Assembly: GCA_029266945.1 (NCBI GenBank)
Contig: JARIED010000007.1
Coordinates: 1 to 64,000, forward strand
DNA from: Slackia sp.
Lineage (GTDB): Bacteria > Actinomycetota > Coriobacteriia > Coriobacteriales > Eggerthellaceae
Reading direction: 5' to 3'
DNA: 64,000 nt
The notes under the pieces were generated by a model, which ran no database searches, had not been told where the DNA came from, and saw nothing but the letters and a program-made list of their open reading frames with translations. The first letter of the stretch is position 1. Each line of letters begins with the position of its first letter. A program made the translations under genes and the position numbers. This document shows positions 46,804 to 56,163 of this stretch, piece by piece.

Positions 46804-48279
46804 ATGGAGCTCTTTACCGATGTTGCGCTGCTTTCGCGTATTCAGTTTGCATTGGTGGTCATCTTCCACTTCTGCTTCGTTCCGCTGTCCATCGGTCTCG
46901 GCTTGATCATGGCCATCAACGAAACGCGGTACTACAAAACCCGCGATCCGAAAGACGAAGCCGCTACTCGCTTTTGGGTGAAGATCTTCACCACGACGTT
47001 CGCCATCGGCGTTGCCACCGGCATCACGATGGAGTTCTCCTTCGGTACCAACTGGGCTGACTACAGCCGCTTCGTCGGCGACATCTTCGGCGCTCCTCTG
47101 GCCGCCGAGGCTCTGCTCGCATTCTTCCTCGAGTCGGTCTTCCTGGGCATCGTGCTCTTCGGCCGCGCCAAGGTGAGCTCGAAGTTCTACATGATTTCTT
47201 CCTGGCTGGTCTGGTTCGGCAGCTGCCTTTCCGCGCTGTGGATCCTCATCGCCAACTCCTGGATGCAGACTCCCGCCGGCGCCGAGCTCGCCGCCGACGG
47301 CAGCAAGGCCGTGATCACCGACTTCTTCGCTGCGGCATTCAACCCCACTACGCTCCCGCGTTACAGCCACACCGTTTTGGCGCTGCTGGTCCTGGGTGCG
47401 TTCGTGGCCATCGCTTTGTCTGCTTGGTACATGCATAAGAACAAGCATCAGCACTTCGCCGAGAAGACCATGAAGACCGGCGTCGTGGTTGCCATCGTCG
47501 CCACCGGCTGCCTGTTCATCTCTGCGCATTCTTCCGCTGTCGTGGTTGCCGAAGAGCAGCCCTCCAAGATCGCCATGATGGAAGGCCACTACGAGACCGG
47601 CACGCTGCCCCTGTACGCCGTGGGCATCGTCGACGAAGAGAACCAGGAAACCATCGCTCCCTTCGCTCTGCCCGGCTTCACCAGCTGGCTCGCTTCCGGC
47701 GACTTCAACAAGGAATACCCGGGCCTCAAGGATCTGGCCGCCGAGAACCCCGAGCTCAAGCTCGATGAGATGCCCGTGAACCTCGTGTTCCAGAGCTATC
47801 ACCTGATGGTCGCGCTGTTCGGCATGATCGCGCTCGCCATCATCCTGGCCGCTTTTGTCGCCTTCAAGAAGAACGGCAAGCTCGGCTCTAAGAAGTGGGT
47901 CCAGTGGATCTTGATTCTGTCCCCGCTGTTCCCGTTCCTGGCCATCCAGTCCGGCTGGGTGACCGCTGAAGTCGGCCGTCAGCCCTACGTCGTGTATCCG
48001 TCCGTGAGCGGTCCCGACGGCGTTTCGCTGCTGACGAACGAGGCTATCTCCCAGTCCGTTTCGGCTCCCGAGCTGATCATCACCATCCTGCTGTTCCTGG
48101 TGGTGTACTTGTTCCTGGCCGTGGCATGGGTCCGTCTGATCGGCCGCTTCATCAAGGAGGGCCCGGTGCTTGCCGAGGCCCACGCCGCCAAGAAGGCCGA
48201 GAAGGCCGCCGCGAAGGCTTCCGACAAGGCCGTCGCCGAGGCTGCTGCCGACGACGCCGATAAGAAGAAGGAGGCATAA
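46804..48279 (+). CDS. cydA: cytochrome bd quinol oxidase subunit I
   Basis: 491 residues from ATG 46804. About nine membrane segments. The N-terminal heme b595 histidine is in RIQFALVVIFHFCFVPLSIG, and GVATGITMEFSFGTNWADYS and AAEALLAFFLESVFLG carry the conserved acidic residues. The C-terminus has GWVTAEVGRQPYVVYP, then an Ala/Lys-rich cytoplasmic tail (AAKKAEKAAAKASDKA). It oxidises quinol and reduces oxygen at low oxygen. No cydC or cydD is in the window. Confidence 0.96.
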   Translation: MELFTDVALLSRIQFALVVIFHFCFVPLSIGLGLIMAINETRYYKTRDPKDEAATRFWVKIFTTTFAIGVATGITMEFSFGTNWADYSRFVGDIFGAPLAAEALLAFFLESVFLGIVLFGRAKVSSKFYMISSWLVWFGSCLSALWILIANSWMQTPAGAELAADGSKAVITDFFAAAFNPTTLPRYSHTVLALLVLGAFVAIALSAWYMHKNKHQHFAEKTMKTGVVVAIVATGCLFISAHSSAVVVAEEQPSKIAMMEGHYETGTLPLYAVGIVDEENQETIAPFALPGFTSWLASGDFNKEYPGLKDLAAENPELKLDEMPVNLVFQSYHLMVALFGMIALAIILAAFVAFKKNGKLGSKKWVQWILILSPLFPFLAIQSGWVTAEVGRQPYVVYPSVSGPDGVSLLTNEAISQSVSAPELIITILLFLVVYLFLAVAWVRLIGRFIKEGPVLAEAHAAKKAEKAAAKASDKAVAEAAADDADKKKEA

Positions 48280-48282
48280 GTC

Positions 48283-49338
48283 ATGACGACTCTCGGAATT
48301 ATCTGGTTCTGCCTCATCTTCGTCCTGATCGCCGGCTACTTCATTCTGGACGGCTTCGACCTGGGTGCAGGCGTTCTGAGCCCCTTCGTCGCGAAAAACG
48401 ATGAAGAGAAGGCCATCGTCCGCCAGAGCATCGGCCCTGTGTGGGACGGCAACGAGGTTTGGCTGCTTACCGCGGGCGGCGCGCTGTTCGCCGCATTCGC
48501 GCCGGCGTACGCCACCACGTTCTCCGGTTTCTACCTGGCCATCATCCTGGTTCTCATGGGCCTGATCGTGCGTGCCGTGTCCGTTGAATTCGCCGGCCAC
48601 GACAAAGAGTGGTCCAAGATTTGGAACGCGCTGTTCTTCGTCGGTTCGCTTCTGCCCGCGCTGCTGCTGGGCGTCGCCGCCGGCAACGTGTTCGCCGGCA
48701 TCCCGATGGACGCCAACGGCGACTACGTGGGCGTTCCGCTGCTGGGCCTGGTCACTCCGTTCACGCTGCTCACCGGTCTTCTGGGCATGAGCCTGTTCAT
48801 CTGCCAGGGTTCCAGCTGGCTGTCGCTCAAGGCGCCGCTGAACTCCGATGTGCGTGCGCGCGCCAAGAAGATCCGCAGCATCGCCCTGGTCGTCGCGGGC
48901 GCCCTGTTCCTGGTGACCGCCGCTTACGCGCTGTTCATCCTGAAGCCCGAGATGGCTCCCGAGACCTCTCTCCTGCGCATTCTCTTCTTCGCCTTGGTCG
49001 TCGTGGCTCTGGCCGCCGCCATCGTGAAGAGCAGGGACGAGTCCGGCGACCTGCTCACCTTCATCGCTTCCTCGGCCGCATGCGCCATGCTGGTGGCCTT
49101 GTGGGCGTCGCTCATGTTCCCCAACCTGGTCGTCGCGGGCGCGGGCGATCCGCTGAGCATCTTCGCCACCGCTGCGTCCGGTGAGAGCATCACCATCGCC
49201 ACCGCCGCATCGACCGACCTTGCTCTGGCCTGGATGCTGGGTATCACCTGTGTCGGCTTGCCGCTGGTGCTCGTGTATCACTTCATGATTTATCGCACCT
49301 TCCGCGGTCGCGTGGACACGAAGGACCTGCACTACTAA
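48283..49338 (+). CDS. cydB: cytochrome bd quinol oxidase subunit II
   Basis: 351 residues starting 3 bp after cydA. WFCLIFVLIAGYFILDGFDL is the signature first membrane segment (GYFILDGFDLG), and GPVWDGNEVWLL follows. About eight membrane segments. It is structurally related to CydA but binds no heme. A strong terminator closes the pair. Confidence 0.96.
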   Translation: MTTLGIIWFCLIFVLIAGYFILDGFDLGAGVLSPFVAKNDEEKAIVRQSIGPVWDGNEVWLLTAGGALFAAFAPAYATTFSGFYLAIILVLMGLIVRAVSVEFAGHDKEWSKIWNALFFVGSLLPALLLGVAAGNVFAGIPMDANGDYVGVPLLGLVTPFTLLTGLLGMSLFICQGSSWLSLKAPLNSDVRARAKKIRSIALVVAGALFLVTAAYALFILKPEMAPETSLLRILFFALVVVALAAAIVKSRDESGDLLTFIASSAACAMLVALWASLMFPNLVVAGAGDPLSIFATAASGESITIATAASTDLALAWMLGITCVGLPLVLVYHFMIYRTFRGRVDTKDLHY

Positions 49339-49405
49339 GGCGTTCGGACGTCGCTTTTCAAGCGTGCGACAGCGTTTGGACCAAATGTCCTAGCATACGG
49401 TTTCA

Positions 49406-49441
49406 AAGCCGGACCCGAATCGATCGGGTCCGGCTTTTTGT
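49406..49441 (+). terminator. terminator of cydAB
   Basis: AAGCCGGACCCGA (49406-49418) / TCGGGTCCGGCTT (49424-49436), followed by TTTTG. 13-bp perfect stem. Confidence 0.92.
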
Positions 49442-49550
49442 TTTGCGGAAGAGCGCGTTGCGCGCCGCGCTTTTTCGCGCGCGTTATACTTGGATGCACG
49501 ACAAAATCAGCGCGCCGCCGGGTGCGCGATACGAGATACGGGGAGGCATC

Positions 49551-49994
49551 ATGGAATACGCCGCACTGCAGGAAGAAATCAAGAACGCCATGCGCGCTCG
49601 CGATAAAAACCGCCTGTCCATTCTTCGCCAGGTTCTGGGCGAGGTGAAAAACATCGAGGTCAACGAGCGCCGCGAAATCGTGGAAGCCGACGTCGATGCC
49701 ATGTTGAAGCGCCTGGTCAAGCAGACGAGCGAAACGCTTGAGGGCTCTATCAAGGCGGGCAACAACGAAGAGCGTACGGCCATGCTGAAGGAGCAGGTCG
49801 AAATTCTCGAGGGCTATCTGCCCAAGCAGATCGAAGGCGCCGAGCTGGTCGCCCTGGTCGAGAAGACGATCGCCGAAGTGGGCGCAGAGACCAAGCGCGA
49901 CATGGGCAAGGTCATGGGCGCGCTCAACGCCGCCACCGGCGGAAACTTCGACAAGGCCGCCGCGGCGAAGGAAGTGGGCAGCCGCCTGGCGTAA
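49551..49994 (+). CDS. GatB/YqeY-domain protein
   Basis: 147 residues from ATG 49551 (GGGGAGGC upstream). YqeY pattern: QEEIKNAMRARDKNRLSILRQVLGEVKN, here visible as AMRARDKNRLSILRQ, then EGYLPKQI and DMGKVMGALNAATGGNFDK. The domain is the tail of the GatB amidotransferase subunit, but the free-standing protein has no settled function. It lies 129 bp before the ATP-grasp ligase in the same direction. Confidence 0.92.
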   Translation: MEYAALQEEIKNAMRARDKNRLSILRQVLGEVKNIEVNERREIVEADVDAMLKRLVKQTSETLEGSIKAGNNEERTAMLKEQVEILEGYLPKQIEGAELVALVEKTIAEVGAETKRDMGKVMGALNAATGGNFDKAAAAKEVGSRLA

Positions 49995-50123
49995 GGGCCT
50001 CCATGCGACGCGCCGCCGCTTCCATGTTTTACGCGCGCGCCAGCGTTCTCGCCTATAATCGCAGGCGCTTGCGGCAAACGGGCAAACCCGTTGGCCTGTA
50101 CCGATACTGAACGAGGAGAGACC

Positions 50124-51374
50124 TTGTCTGAGGAAATCGACTTCATTCCCGTACTGATCGGCGGGGATATGAACTGTTACTCGGTGGCTCGCGCCATCCA
50201 TGAGCAGTACGGCAAGAAAAGCTATGCGTTCGGCCGCTTCGCCGCGGGCGACACCATGCACAGCCGCATCGTGGAATGCAGCTACAACGAGAACCTCGAT
50301 AAACCCGAGGTGCTTCTTGCCACCATCAAGGAGTTCGCGGCCAAGCATCCCGACACGATGCACCTGGTGTGGGGCTGCGCCGACGTTTACGCGGCTTTGC
50401 TTTCCGAAATCCAGGACGACCTGCCCGAGAACTGCGTGACGCTTTACATCGACGCCGAGCTGCGCGACCGCCTCGAGTCGAAATCGAGCTTCTACCGCAT
50501 GTGCGAAGAGCATGGCATTCCGTACCCGAAAACCTTCGCCGTGACGCCCGAGCGCTTCAACCAGGGGCTTACCGAGGCCGACCTGTCCGAAGAGGCGGTC
50601 GGGTTCGTGTATCCCATCATCGTGAAGCCCGCCATGAGCGTGACGTATTGGGAGCACCCCTTCGACGGCATGAGGAAGGTCTACACCGCCGAGAATCCTG
50701 CCGATGCCCTGCGCATCCTGGGTCTGATCTTCGGCGCGGGCTATCCAGACGAGGTGCTGCTGCAGGACATGGTGGTCGGCGAGGACTGCAACATGAACGT
50801 CCTGACCGCTTACTGTGACCGCAACCGCAAGGTGAAGCTGATCTGCTTCGGCCGCGAGGGCCTCGAAGAGCACACGCCCACGGCGCTCGGTAACCCTTGT
50901 GCCATCATCACGCAGCCGAATCCCGAGCTGCAGGAACTCATCAAGAACTTCCTCGAGAACATCGGGTTCACCGGCTTTGCGAACTTCGACATCAAGCGCG
51001 ACGATCGCGACGGCTCCTACAAGGTGTTCGAGGTCAATCTGCGTCAGGGCCGCACCAATTACCACGTCACGGCCGCGGGCCACAATATCGCGCGCTACGT
51101 GGTGGAGGACCGCGTGTTCAAGCGCGACCTGGGCGAATGCGTGCAGAACACCAACGAGGTGTTCTGGCATTCCGTGCCGCGCAAAGTGGTGTACCAGTAC
51201 GTCAAAGACCCCGAGTTCGTGGAGCGCGCCAAGCAGCTGGTCGCCCAGGGCAAAGAGTCCATGAGCTTCGACTATGCTCCCGACCTGCGCCTCAACCCGA
51301 TGCGTTGGGCCTGGATGAAGATCCACTTGCACCGCTATATCGACAAGTTCGCCAACCCGGACAACTACAAATAG
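50124..51374 (+). CDS. ATP-grasp ligase resembling D-aspartate ligase (AslA/Aslfm type)
   Basis: 416 residues from TTG 50124 (GAGGAGAGACC upstream). ATP-grasp features: FYRMCEEHGIPYPKTFAV, PIIVKPAMSVTYWEHPFDG, LLQDMVVGEDCNMNVL and the metal-binding end KVFEVNLRQGRTNYHVTAAG. By memory these blocks, and the start FIPVLIGGDMNCYSVARA, follow the Enterococcus faecium D-aspartate ligase, which adds D-Asp to the lysine side chain of UDP-MurNAc-pentapeptide. The neighbouring asparagine synthase fits later amidation of the bridge. A different carboxylate-amine ligation remains possible. Confidence 0.75.
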   Translation: MSEEIDFIPVLIGGDMNCYSVARAIHEQYGKKSYAFGRFAAGDTMHSRIVECSYNENLDKPEVLLATIKEFAAKHPDTMHLVWGCADVYAALLSEIQDDLPENCVTLYIDAELRDRLESKSSFYRMCEEHGIPYPKTFAVTPERFNQGLTEADLSEEAVGFVYPIIVKPAMSVTYWEHPFDGMRKVYTAENPADALRILGLIFGAGYPDEVLLQDMVVGEDCNMNVLTAYCDRNRKVKLICFGREGLEEHTPTALGNPCAIITQPNPELQELIKNFLENIGFTGFANFDIKRDDRDGSYKVFEVNLRQGRTNYHVTAAGHNIARYVVEDRVFKRDLGECVQNTNEVFWHSVPRKVVYQYVKDPEFVERAKQLVAQGKESMSFDYAPDLRLNPMRWAWMKIHLHRYIDKFANPDNYK

Positions 51375-51381
51375 CGCGTTC

Positions 51382-51410
51382 GGCCCCGTTTTCAGCGGGG
51401 CCTTTTTATT
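51382..51410 (+). terminator. terminator of the ATP-grasp gene
   Basis: GGCCCCG (51382-51388) / CGGGGCC (51396-51402) followed by TTTTTATT. The following gene therefore needs its own promoter; a hairpin CCCCT-gaag-AGGGG lies at 51425-51438. Confidence 0.8.
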
Positions 51411-51512
51411 GAAATGGCGAAATTCCCCTGAAGAGGGGTTTCGGGCGGTAAAATCATCGTTTCGGAATAACAGGCCTCGCGAAGGGGCCTTGCCAACTAC
51501 GAAAGGTGCCTT

Positions 51513-53375
51513 ATGTGCGGATTCGTCGGATTCACCGGTGATATCGAAAACAGGCAGCAGGTCCTGCAGGCCATGATGGATCGCATCGTGCATCGCGGTC
51601 CCGACATGGGCGATGCGTTTCTGGCCGATAACGTGGCCATGGGCTTCCGTCGCCTGTCCATCCTCGATCTGACCGAGGCGGGCTCGCAGCCCATGAGCAA
51701 CGCCGACGGTAGCGTGGTGATCACGTTCAACGGCGAAATCTACAATTTCCAGGAGCTGCGCCGCGAACTCGAGGCCAAAGGCTACGAGTTCCATTGCGAC
51801 GCCGACACCGAGTCGCTCCTTCACGGCTACGAAGAGTGGGGCGAGGGCATCGTCGACCGCCTGCGCGGCATGTATGCGTTCGTCATCTGGGATAAGAAGA
51901 AGAACCGCCTGTTCGGTGCGCGCGATATCTTCGGCATCAAGCCGTTTTATTACTGCACCACTGCCCAGGGCGACCTGCTTTACGGCAGCGAAATCAAGAG
52001 TTTCCTCGAGCATCCCGGCTTCGTGAAGGCCGTGAACAAGCAGGCTCTGCGCCCGTATCTGACCATGCAGTTCCCCGCGACGGACGAGACGTTCTTCGAG
52101 GGCGTCTTCAAGCTGCCGGCGGCGCATTGCTTCACGTACGACCTGGCCACGCGCACGATGGACGTGCGCCGTTACTGGGATGCCGATTTCTCCGACGATG
52201 ATTCCAAGACCTTCGACCAGTACGTCGAGGAATGCGACCAGGTGGTTCACGAGAGCGTGGCGGCCCATCGCATCGCCGACGTGAAGGTGGGTTCGTTCCT
52301 TTCGGGCGGCGTCGATTCCAGCTATATCGCCGCATGCCTGATGCCCGACAATACGTTCTCGGTGGGCTTCGACTACAAGGACTTCAACGAGACCAATTAC
52401 GCGGCCGAGCTTTCCGACAAGCTGGGCATCAAGAATTTCCGCAAGATGGTAACGGCCGACGAGTTCTTCGAGATGCTGCCCCAGATCCAGTACCATATGG
52501 ACGAGCCTCAGTCGAATTTGTCCAGCGTGCCGCTGTGGTTCTTGGCCCAGCTGGCATCCGAGCAGGTCACGGTCGTGCTTTCGGGCGAAGGCGCCGACGA
52601 GTTGTTCGCGGGCTACGCCTACTACGAAGACGTGCCCTCGCTGGCCAGGTTCAAGCGCATCGTGCCGCGCTGCATCCGCCGCGGCCTGGGCAAGTTCGTT
52701 GCGGACAAGTCGTATTTCAAGGGCCGCAACTTCCTGTTGAAGGCCGCCGAAATGCCCGAGAAGTGGTTCACGGGCCAGGCGTTCATCTACCGTCCCGACG
52801 AAATCGACGACGTGGTGAAGCCCGATTACGCCAAGGGTCCCGACGCGTTCGAGCTGTGCGCTCCGGTGTATGACCGCGTGCAGAACTTCTGCGACCTGTC
52901 CAAGCGCCAGTATCTCGACATGAACATGTGGCTGCCGGGCGACATCCTGCTTAAGGCCGACAAGATGTGCATGGCTCATTCGCTCGAGCTTCGCGTGCCC
53001 TTCCTGGACAAGAAGGTCATGGAGTTCGCCCAGCACATTCCTGCGCGCTATCGCGTTAACGAGAACGGCAACAAGCAGGTGCTGCGCCATGCGGCCAACC
53101 GCGTGCTGCCCGACGAGTGGGCCACGCGTCCCAAGAAGGGCTTCCCGGTGCCGATCAAGTTCTGGCTGCGCGAGCAGAAGTACTACGACTACGTGAAAGA
53201 GTACTTCACTGCACCGTGGGCCGAGGAGTTCTTCGACACGAAGAAGCTCATGGCCATGCTGGACGACCACTTCGAGGGCCGCGCGCTCAACCATCGCAAG
53301 ATTTACACCACGTTGACCTTCCTGATCTGGTACAAGCGTTACTTCGTGGACGAGAAGGGCCCTGTAGCCGCATAA
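51513..53375 (+). CDS. glutamine-dependent asparagine synthase (AsnB/AsnH type)
   Basis: 620 residues. N-terminal nucleophile glutaminase with Cys2 (MCGFVGF), RGPDMGD and FNGEIYNFQELR. The synthetase domain has the pyrophosphate loop SFLSGGVDSSYIA and VVLSGEGADELFAGY. It is either free asparagine synthesis (AsnB) or amidation of D-Asp in peptidoglycan, as AsnH does in lactic acid bacteria. The latter is suggested by the D-Asp-ligase-like neighbour. The sequence cannot separate the two. Confidence 0.9.
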   Translation: MCGFVGFTGDIENRQQVLQAMMDRIVHRGPDMGDAFLADNVAMGFRRLSILDLTEAGSQPMSNADGSVVITFNGEIYNFQELRRELEAKGYEFHCDADTESLLHGYEEWGEGIVDRLRGMYAFVIWDKKKNRLFGARDIFGIKPFYYCTTAQGDLLYGSEIKSFLEHPGFVKAVNKQALRPYLTMQFPATDETFFEGVFKLPAAHCFTYDLATRTMDVRRYWDADFSDDDSKTFDQYVEECDQVVHESVAAHRIADVKVGSFLSGGVDSSYIAACLMPDNTFSVGFDYKDFNETNYAAELSDKLGIKNFRKMVTADEFFEMLPQIQYHMDEPQSNLSSVPLWFLAQLASEQVTVVLSGEGADELFAGYAYYEDVPSLARFKRIVPRCIRRGLGKFVADKSYFKGRNFLLKAAEMPEKWFTGQAFIYRPDEIDDVVKPDYAKGPDAFELCAPVYDRVQNFCDLSKRQYLDMNMWLPGDILLKADKMCMAHSLELRVPFLDKKVMEFAQHIPARYRVNENGNKQVLRHAANRVLPDEWATRPKKGFPVPIKFWLREQKYYDYVKEYFTAPWAEEFFDTKKLMAMLDDHFEGRALNHRKIYTTLTFLIWYKRYFVDEKGPVAA

Positions 53376-53426
53376 GGCGTTTCGGCGCCGCGCCCGTCGC
53401 GATATTTCGGCAAAGCCCAGGAAATG

Positions 53427-53466
53427 AAAAGACCGAACCGCGCATTCGTGCGGTTCGGTCTTTTTT
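53427..53466 (+). terminator. terminator of the asparagine synthase gene
   Basis: 15-bp perfect stem 53427-53441 / 53450-53464, A run before and T run after. It may also serve the converging small gene on the minus strand. Confidence 0.92.
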
Positions 53467-53529
53467 GCGTTATGCCTGCTCGGCAGCTTGTTTGAATGAA
53501 GGCGTATCGGAAGGCGGGCGCCGTTGCTC

Positions 53530-53811
53530 CTACTTGAACCCGCGGACGATGCGCTTTTTGGGCTTGTGCTCGGCCGGCTCGCGGAAGTCGAGCTGCATCT
53601 GATGGTCCGAGCGCGCCTCGTCGGCCTTTTTCGCCTCGATTGCATCGATCTGCCAGGCTACGGCTTCGTTTCCGTAGGACTGCAGCATGCACATGCGCGC
53701 GTCGTGCATGTTCTGCTTGGAGCCTGCGCGATGGGTGCTTTCGAATTCGAACACGCCCGAGACCTGCGTGGATCCGTTGGGCGATTTGTAGTGGGCGATA
53801 TAGGTGGGCAT
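53530..53811 (-). CDS. small hypothetical protein
   Basis: 93 residues from ATG 53811, preceded by AAGGAGACCG. It reads PTYIAHYKSPNGSTQVSGVF, then NMHDARMCMLQSYGNEAVAW, and ends in a basic KPKKRIVRGFK. It is soluble, with one short beta-rich half and one helical half. No family was recognised. It is the next gene after murE on the same strand, with 57 bp between them, so co-transcription is likely. Confidence 0.65.
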   Translation of the reverse strand: MPTYIAHYKSPNGSTQVSGVFEFESTHRAGSKQNMHDARMCMLQSYGNEAVAWQIDAIEAKKADEARSDHQMQLDFREPAEHKPKKRIVRGFK

Positions 53812-53868
53812 CGGTCTCCTTCCGGTGGTGCGTGGGCGGGCGGCGCCGCGGTTGCGGCTCGCGGGCGC

Positions 53869-55377
53869 TTAGGCGTTCAGGATTTCGCGGGCGAGCGCCA
53901 GGTCGCTTTTGATTTCGGGGTAGTCGTCGCCTCGATGCTGGGTGGTTTCGTCGCCTTTCGCCAGCAGCAGCACGACGGCCTCTTCGTCGCCGGCGGCCTC
54001 GAACGCGCGGGCCACGGCCGCTTCCCGGTCATAGATTTCCTCGTGCGCCACGCCCGTGGGGGTATTGGCCGCAAGCTCGGCGCAGATATCTTCGACACGT
54101 TCGTGAGCAGGGTCTTCTTCGGTGTAGATGATCAGGTCGGCATAACGGCCTGCAACGCGGGGCAGGCATTCGCGGCGCTCGACCGCCTTGCCGCCCGGCG
54201 CGCCGAAGACGGCGATCACCTTGCGTCCTGGGTATTCCTTGGCCACGGACGAGAACAGGGTTTCGAACGAAAGCTCGTTGTGGGCGTAGTCGACGATGCA
54301 GACCGTGCGGCCGTCGGCGGAGGCTACGAGCTCCATGCGGCCGGGCACGCGCACGTGCGCAAGGCCCGTAGCGATCGCGTCGAAGCTTACGCCCGCAAGG
54401 CGCGCCATAGCGATGGCCGCCAGGGCGTTGGACACGTTGAAGGCGCCCGCCATGCCGAGCGTCATGGCATGGGCTTCGCCCTCGGCTTCGACCGTGAAGG
54501 AAATGCCGCGCTCGGAGGCGACGATGTCGCGCGCCAGATAGTCGGCCTGCATGTCGTCGTTTCGGTCGAGCGCGAATGTGACCAGGTATTTCGCGGATTT
54601 CGCGGCCTCAAGAACGCAATCGGCGTGGTCGGAGTCGAGGTTCACTACGGCGGTCTCGCACTGCTCGAAGATGCGCAGTTTCGAAGAGAAGTAGTCTTCG
54701 AAATCGGCGTGCTCGACAGGAGAGATGTGGTCGCGGCCGATGTTGAGGAAGCACGCGGTGTTCAGATGCAGTCCGAGTACGCGGTCGTATTTCAGGCCGT
54801 GGCTCGATACTTCCATCACCATGATTTCGCGCCCCGCGTCTTCGGTGTTGCGCAGGTGGCGCCACAGTTCAGGAGCTTCGGGCGTGGTGTTGCGGCTTTC
54901 GTAGCGCTCGACGCCGTCGTCGGTTTCGATCGAACCAAGGATGGATGTCTCGACGGCCGCGGCGGTGAAGATGGAACGCAGCATGTAGGCCGTGGTGGAT
55001 TTGCCCTTCGTGCCCGTGATGCCGATGATGTTCAGGCGCTTGTCGGGCTTGCCGTAGGCCTCGGCGGCCACGAGCGCCATGGTTCGGCGCACGTCGTCCG
55101 CGACGATGCGAGGCGTGCCGTCGCCCTCTTGCGCGACGGCACCGGCGAGCGTTTCGTCGCACAGGTACGCCGCAGCGCCCGCATCGATTGCCGATGCGAG
55201 GAACTCGGGCTTGAACGAGACGCCCTTGCAGACGAACAGGCATCCCGGCGCGGCTTCGCGCGAATCGACCGTCATGCCGCTGACCTGCGCGTCGTCGCCT
55301 TCGAGGCGTGCCGCGCATCCTGCTGCATTCAGCAGTTCGACGAGGTATTTCAGCGAAAGAGAGGGCAGGGTGCTCAT
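53869..55377 (-). CDS. murE: UDP-N-acetylmuramoyl-tripeptide synthetase MurE, not meso-DAP type
   Basis: 502 residues, start ATG 55377 (AAAGGATTCCC upstream). Mur ligase motifs: GMTVDSREAAPGCLFVC, the ATP loop GITGTKGKSTT, MEVSSHGLKYDRVLG and the C-domain LLLAKGDETTQ. At the position of the DNPR motif that selects meso-diaminopimelate, this protein reads EDPA (residues 421-424 in TEEDPAHE), which argues for lysine or another diamino acid. It adds the third residue of the stem peptide. It is not in a dcw cluster here. Confidence 0.9.
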   Translation of the reverse strand: MSTLPSLSLKYLVELLNAAGCAARLEGDDAQVSGMTVDSREAAPGCLFVCKGVSFKPEFLASAIDAGAAAYLCDETLAGAVAQEGDGTPRIVADDVRRTMALVAAEAYGKPDKRLNIIGITGTKGKSTTAYMLRSIFTAAAVETSILGSIETDDGVERYESRNTTPEAPELWRHLRNTEDAGREIMVMEVSSHGLKYDRVLGLHLNTACFLNIGRDHISPVEHADFEDYFSSKLRIFEQCETAVVNLDSDHADCVLEAAKSAKYLVTFALDRNDDMQADYLARDIVASERGISFTVEAEGEAHAMTLGMAGAFNVSNALAAIAMARLAGVSFDAIATGLAHVRVPGRMELVASADGRTVCIVDYAHNELSFETLFSSVAKEYPGRKVIAVFGAPGGKAVERRECLPRVAGRYADLIIYTEEDPAHERVEDICAELAANTPTGVAHEEIYDREAAVARAFEAAGDEEAVVLLLAKGDETTQHRGDDYPEIKSDLALAREILNA

Positions 55378-55668
55378 GGGAATCCTTTGATTGCTGGTCG
55401 TGCTTAAAAGGCCGCCTTCGCGACCGATCGGTTGCTATAGCTTAGCCGAAGCGGTCTAACGGGAGCGTTCGAGGCGAAAGATTCCATGTGTTCGCCCATG
55501 TCCGAGACATTGCCGAAAGCTCGGTCCGCGGTTTGACGATATTCTTACGGCCGTCAGGGGCGCGCACGTTCGGTTGTATACTTATGCGTGATTTTCCTTG
55601 CGGCGATTGCGCCGCGCGGCGCCTGCTGCGGCGGGCGGCTCTGTTCCGATTTTCGATGGGAGCGCCTT
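55378..55668. promoter_or_regulatory. divergent murE / PH-protein intergenic region
   Basis: 291 bp with no gene. TATACT at 55575-55580 is a possible -10 for the rightward genes. GGGAG at 55658-55663 is the ribosome site of the next gene. Confidence 0.35.
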
Positions 55669-56160
55669 ATGCGGCCTTTGCCTCAAAACCAGTTGAATCC
55701 CAAGGTGAAAAGCGTTTGGCGCATCGGCGACACGCTGTGGGTCACTGCGACGTACCTGGTGTGCGCGTTCACGTTTTTCATCGTGGCCACGAGCGATTCG
55801 ACGGCGGGTTGGGCCTGGATGGTCGTCGCGGCCATGACGGCGGCCTGGGCGGTCGCGTTGGTCGTGGCGGTGGTCGTCATGCCGCCCCTGCGCTATATGC
55901 GCTGGCGCTACGAAGTTGGCGAAAACGAGCTCGACATCGCAAAAGGCATCATCTGGCGCACGCGGTCGGTGATTCCGTTCGTGCGCGTTCAGAACACCGA
56001 CACTAGGCAAGGGCCCGTGCTGCGCGCGTTCGGCCTGGCTAGCGTGACCGTGTCCACGGCTGCGGGCGAACACGTGATCCCGGGTCTCGCGTTCGAGGAG
56101 GCCGACGTGCTGCGCGACCGCATTGCTACGCAGGCGCGCCTTGCGCAGGAGGACGTGTAG
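55669..56160 (+). CDS. PH-domain membrane protein (YdbS-like)
   Basis: 163 residues from ATG 55669. Two membrane segments (about 25-43 and 48-70) are followed by a bacterial PH domain: RWRYEVGENELDIAKGIIWR, RTRSVIPFVRVQNTDTRQGP and a C-terminal helix. It ends 3 bp before the larger PH protein. YdbS/YdbT pairs in Bacillus are membrane proteins linked to peptide and envelope tolerance; the role here is inferred from that. Confidence 0.88.
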   Translation: MRPLPQNQLNPKVKSVWRIGDTLWVTATYLVCAFTFFIVATSDSTAGWAWMVVAAMTAAWAVALVVAVVVMPPLRYMRWRYEVGENELDIAKGIIWRTRSVIPFVRVQNTDTRQGPVLRAFGLASVTVSTAAGEHVIPGLAFEEADVLRDRIATQARLAQEDV

Positions 56161-56163
56161 GCC

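Noticed and set aside
46617-47060. 147-residue frame in the cydA leader
   Set aside because: No ribosome site, overlaps cydA in another frame, and the sequence is composition noise.
46702-49332. 876-residue minus-strand frame opposite cydAB
   Set aside because: Antisense to two certain genes, with Gln/Asp/His-rich low complexity and no recognisable domain.
49335-53645. 1436-residue open frame on the minus strand
   Set aside because: It runs antisense through yqeY, the ATP-grasp gene and the asparagine synthase gene, all with clear family motifs. Its own product is low-complexity Val/Ala/Gly/His-rich, the usual effect of GC-rich codon use on the opposite strand.
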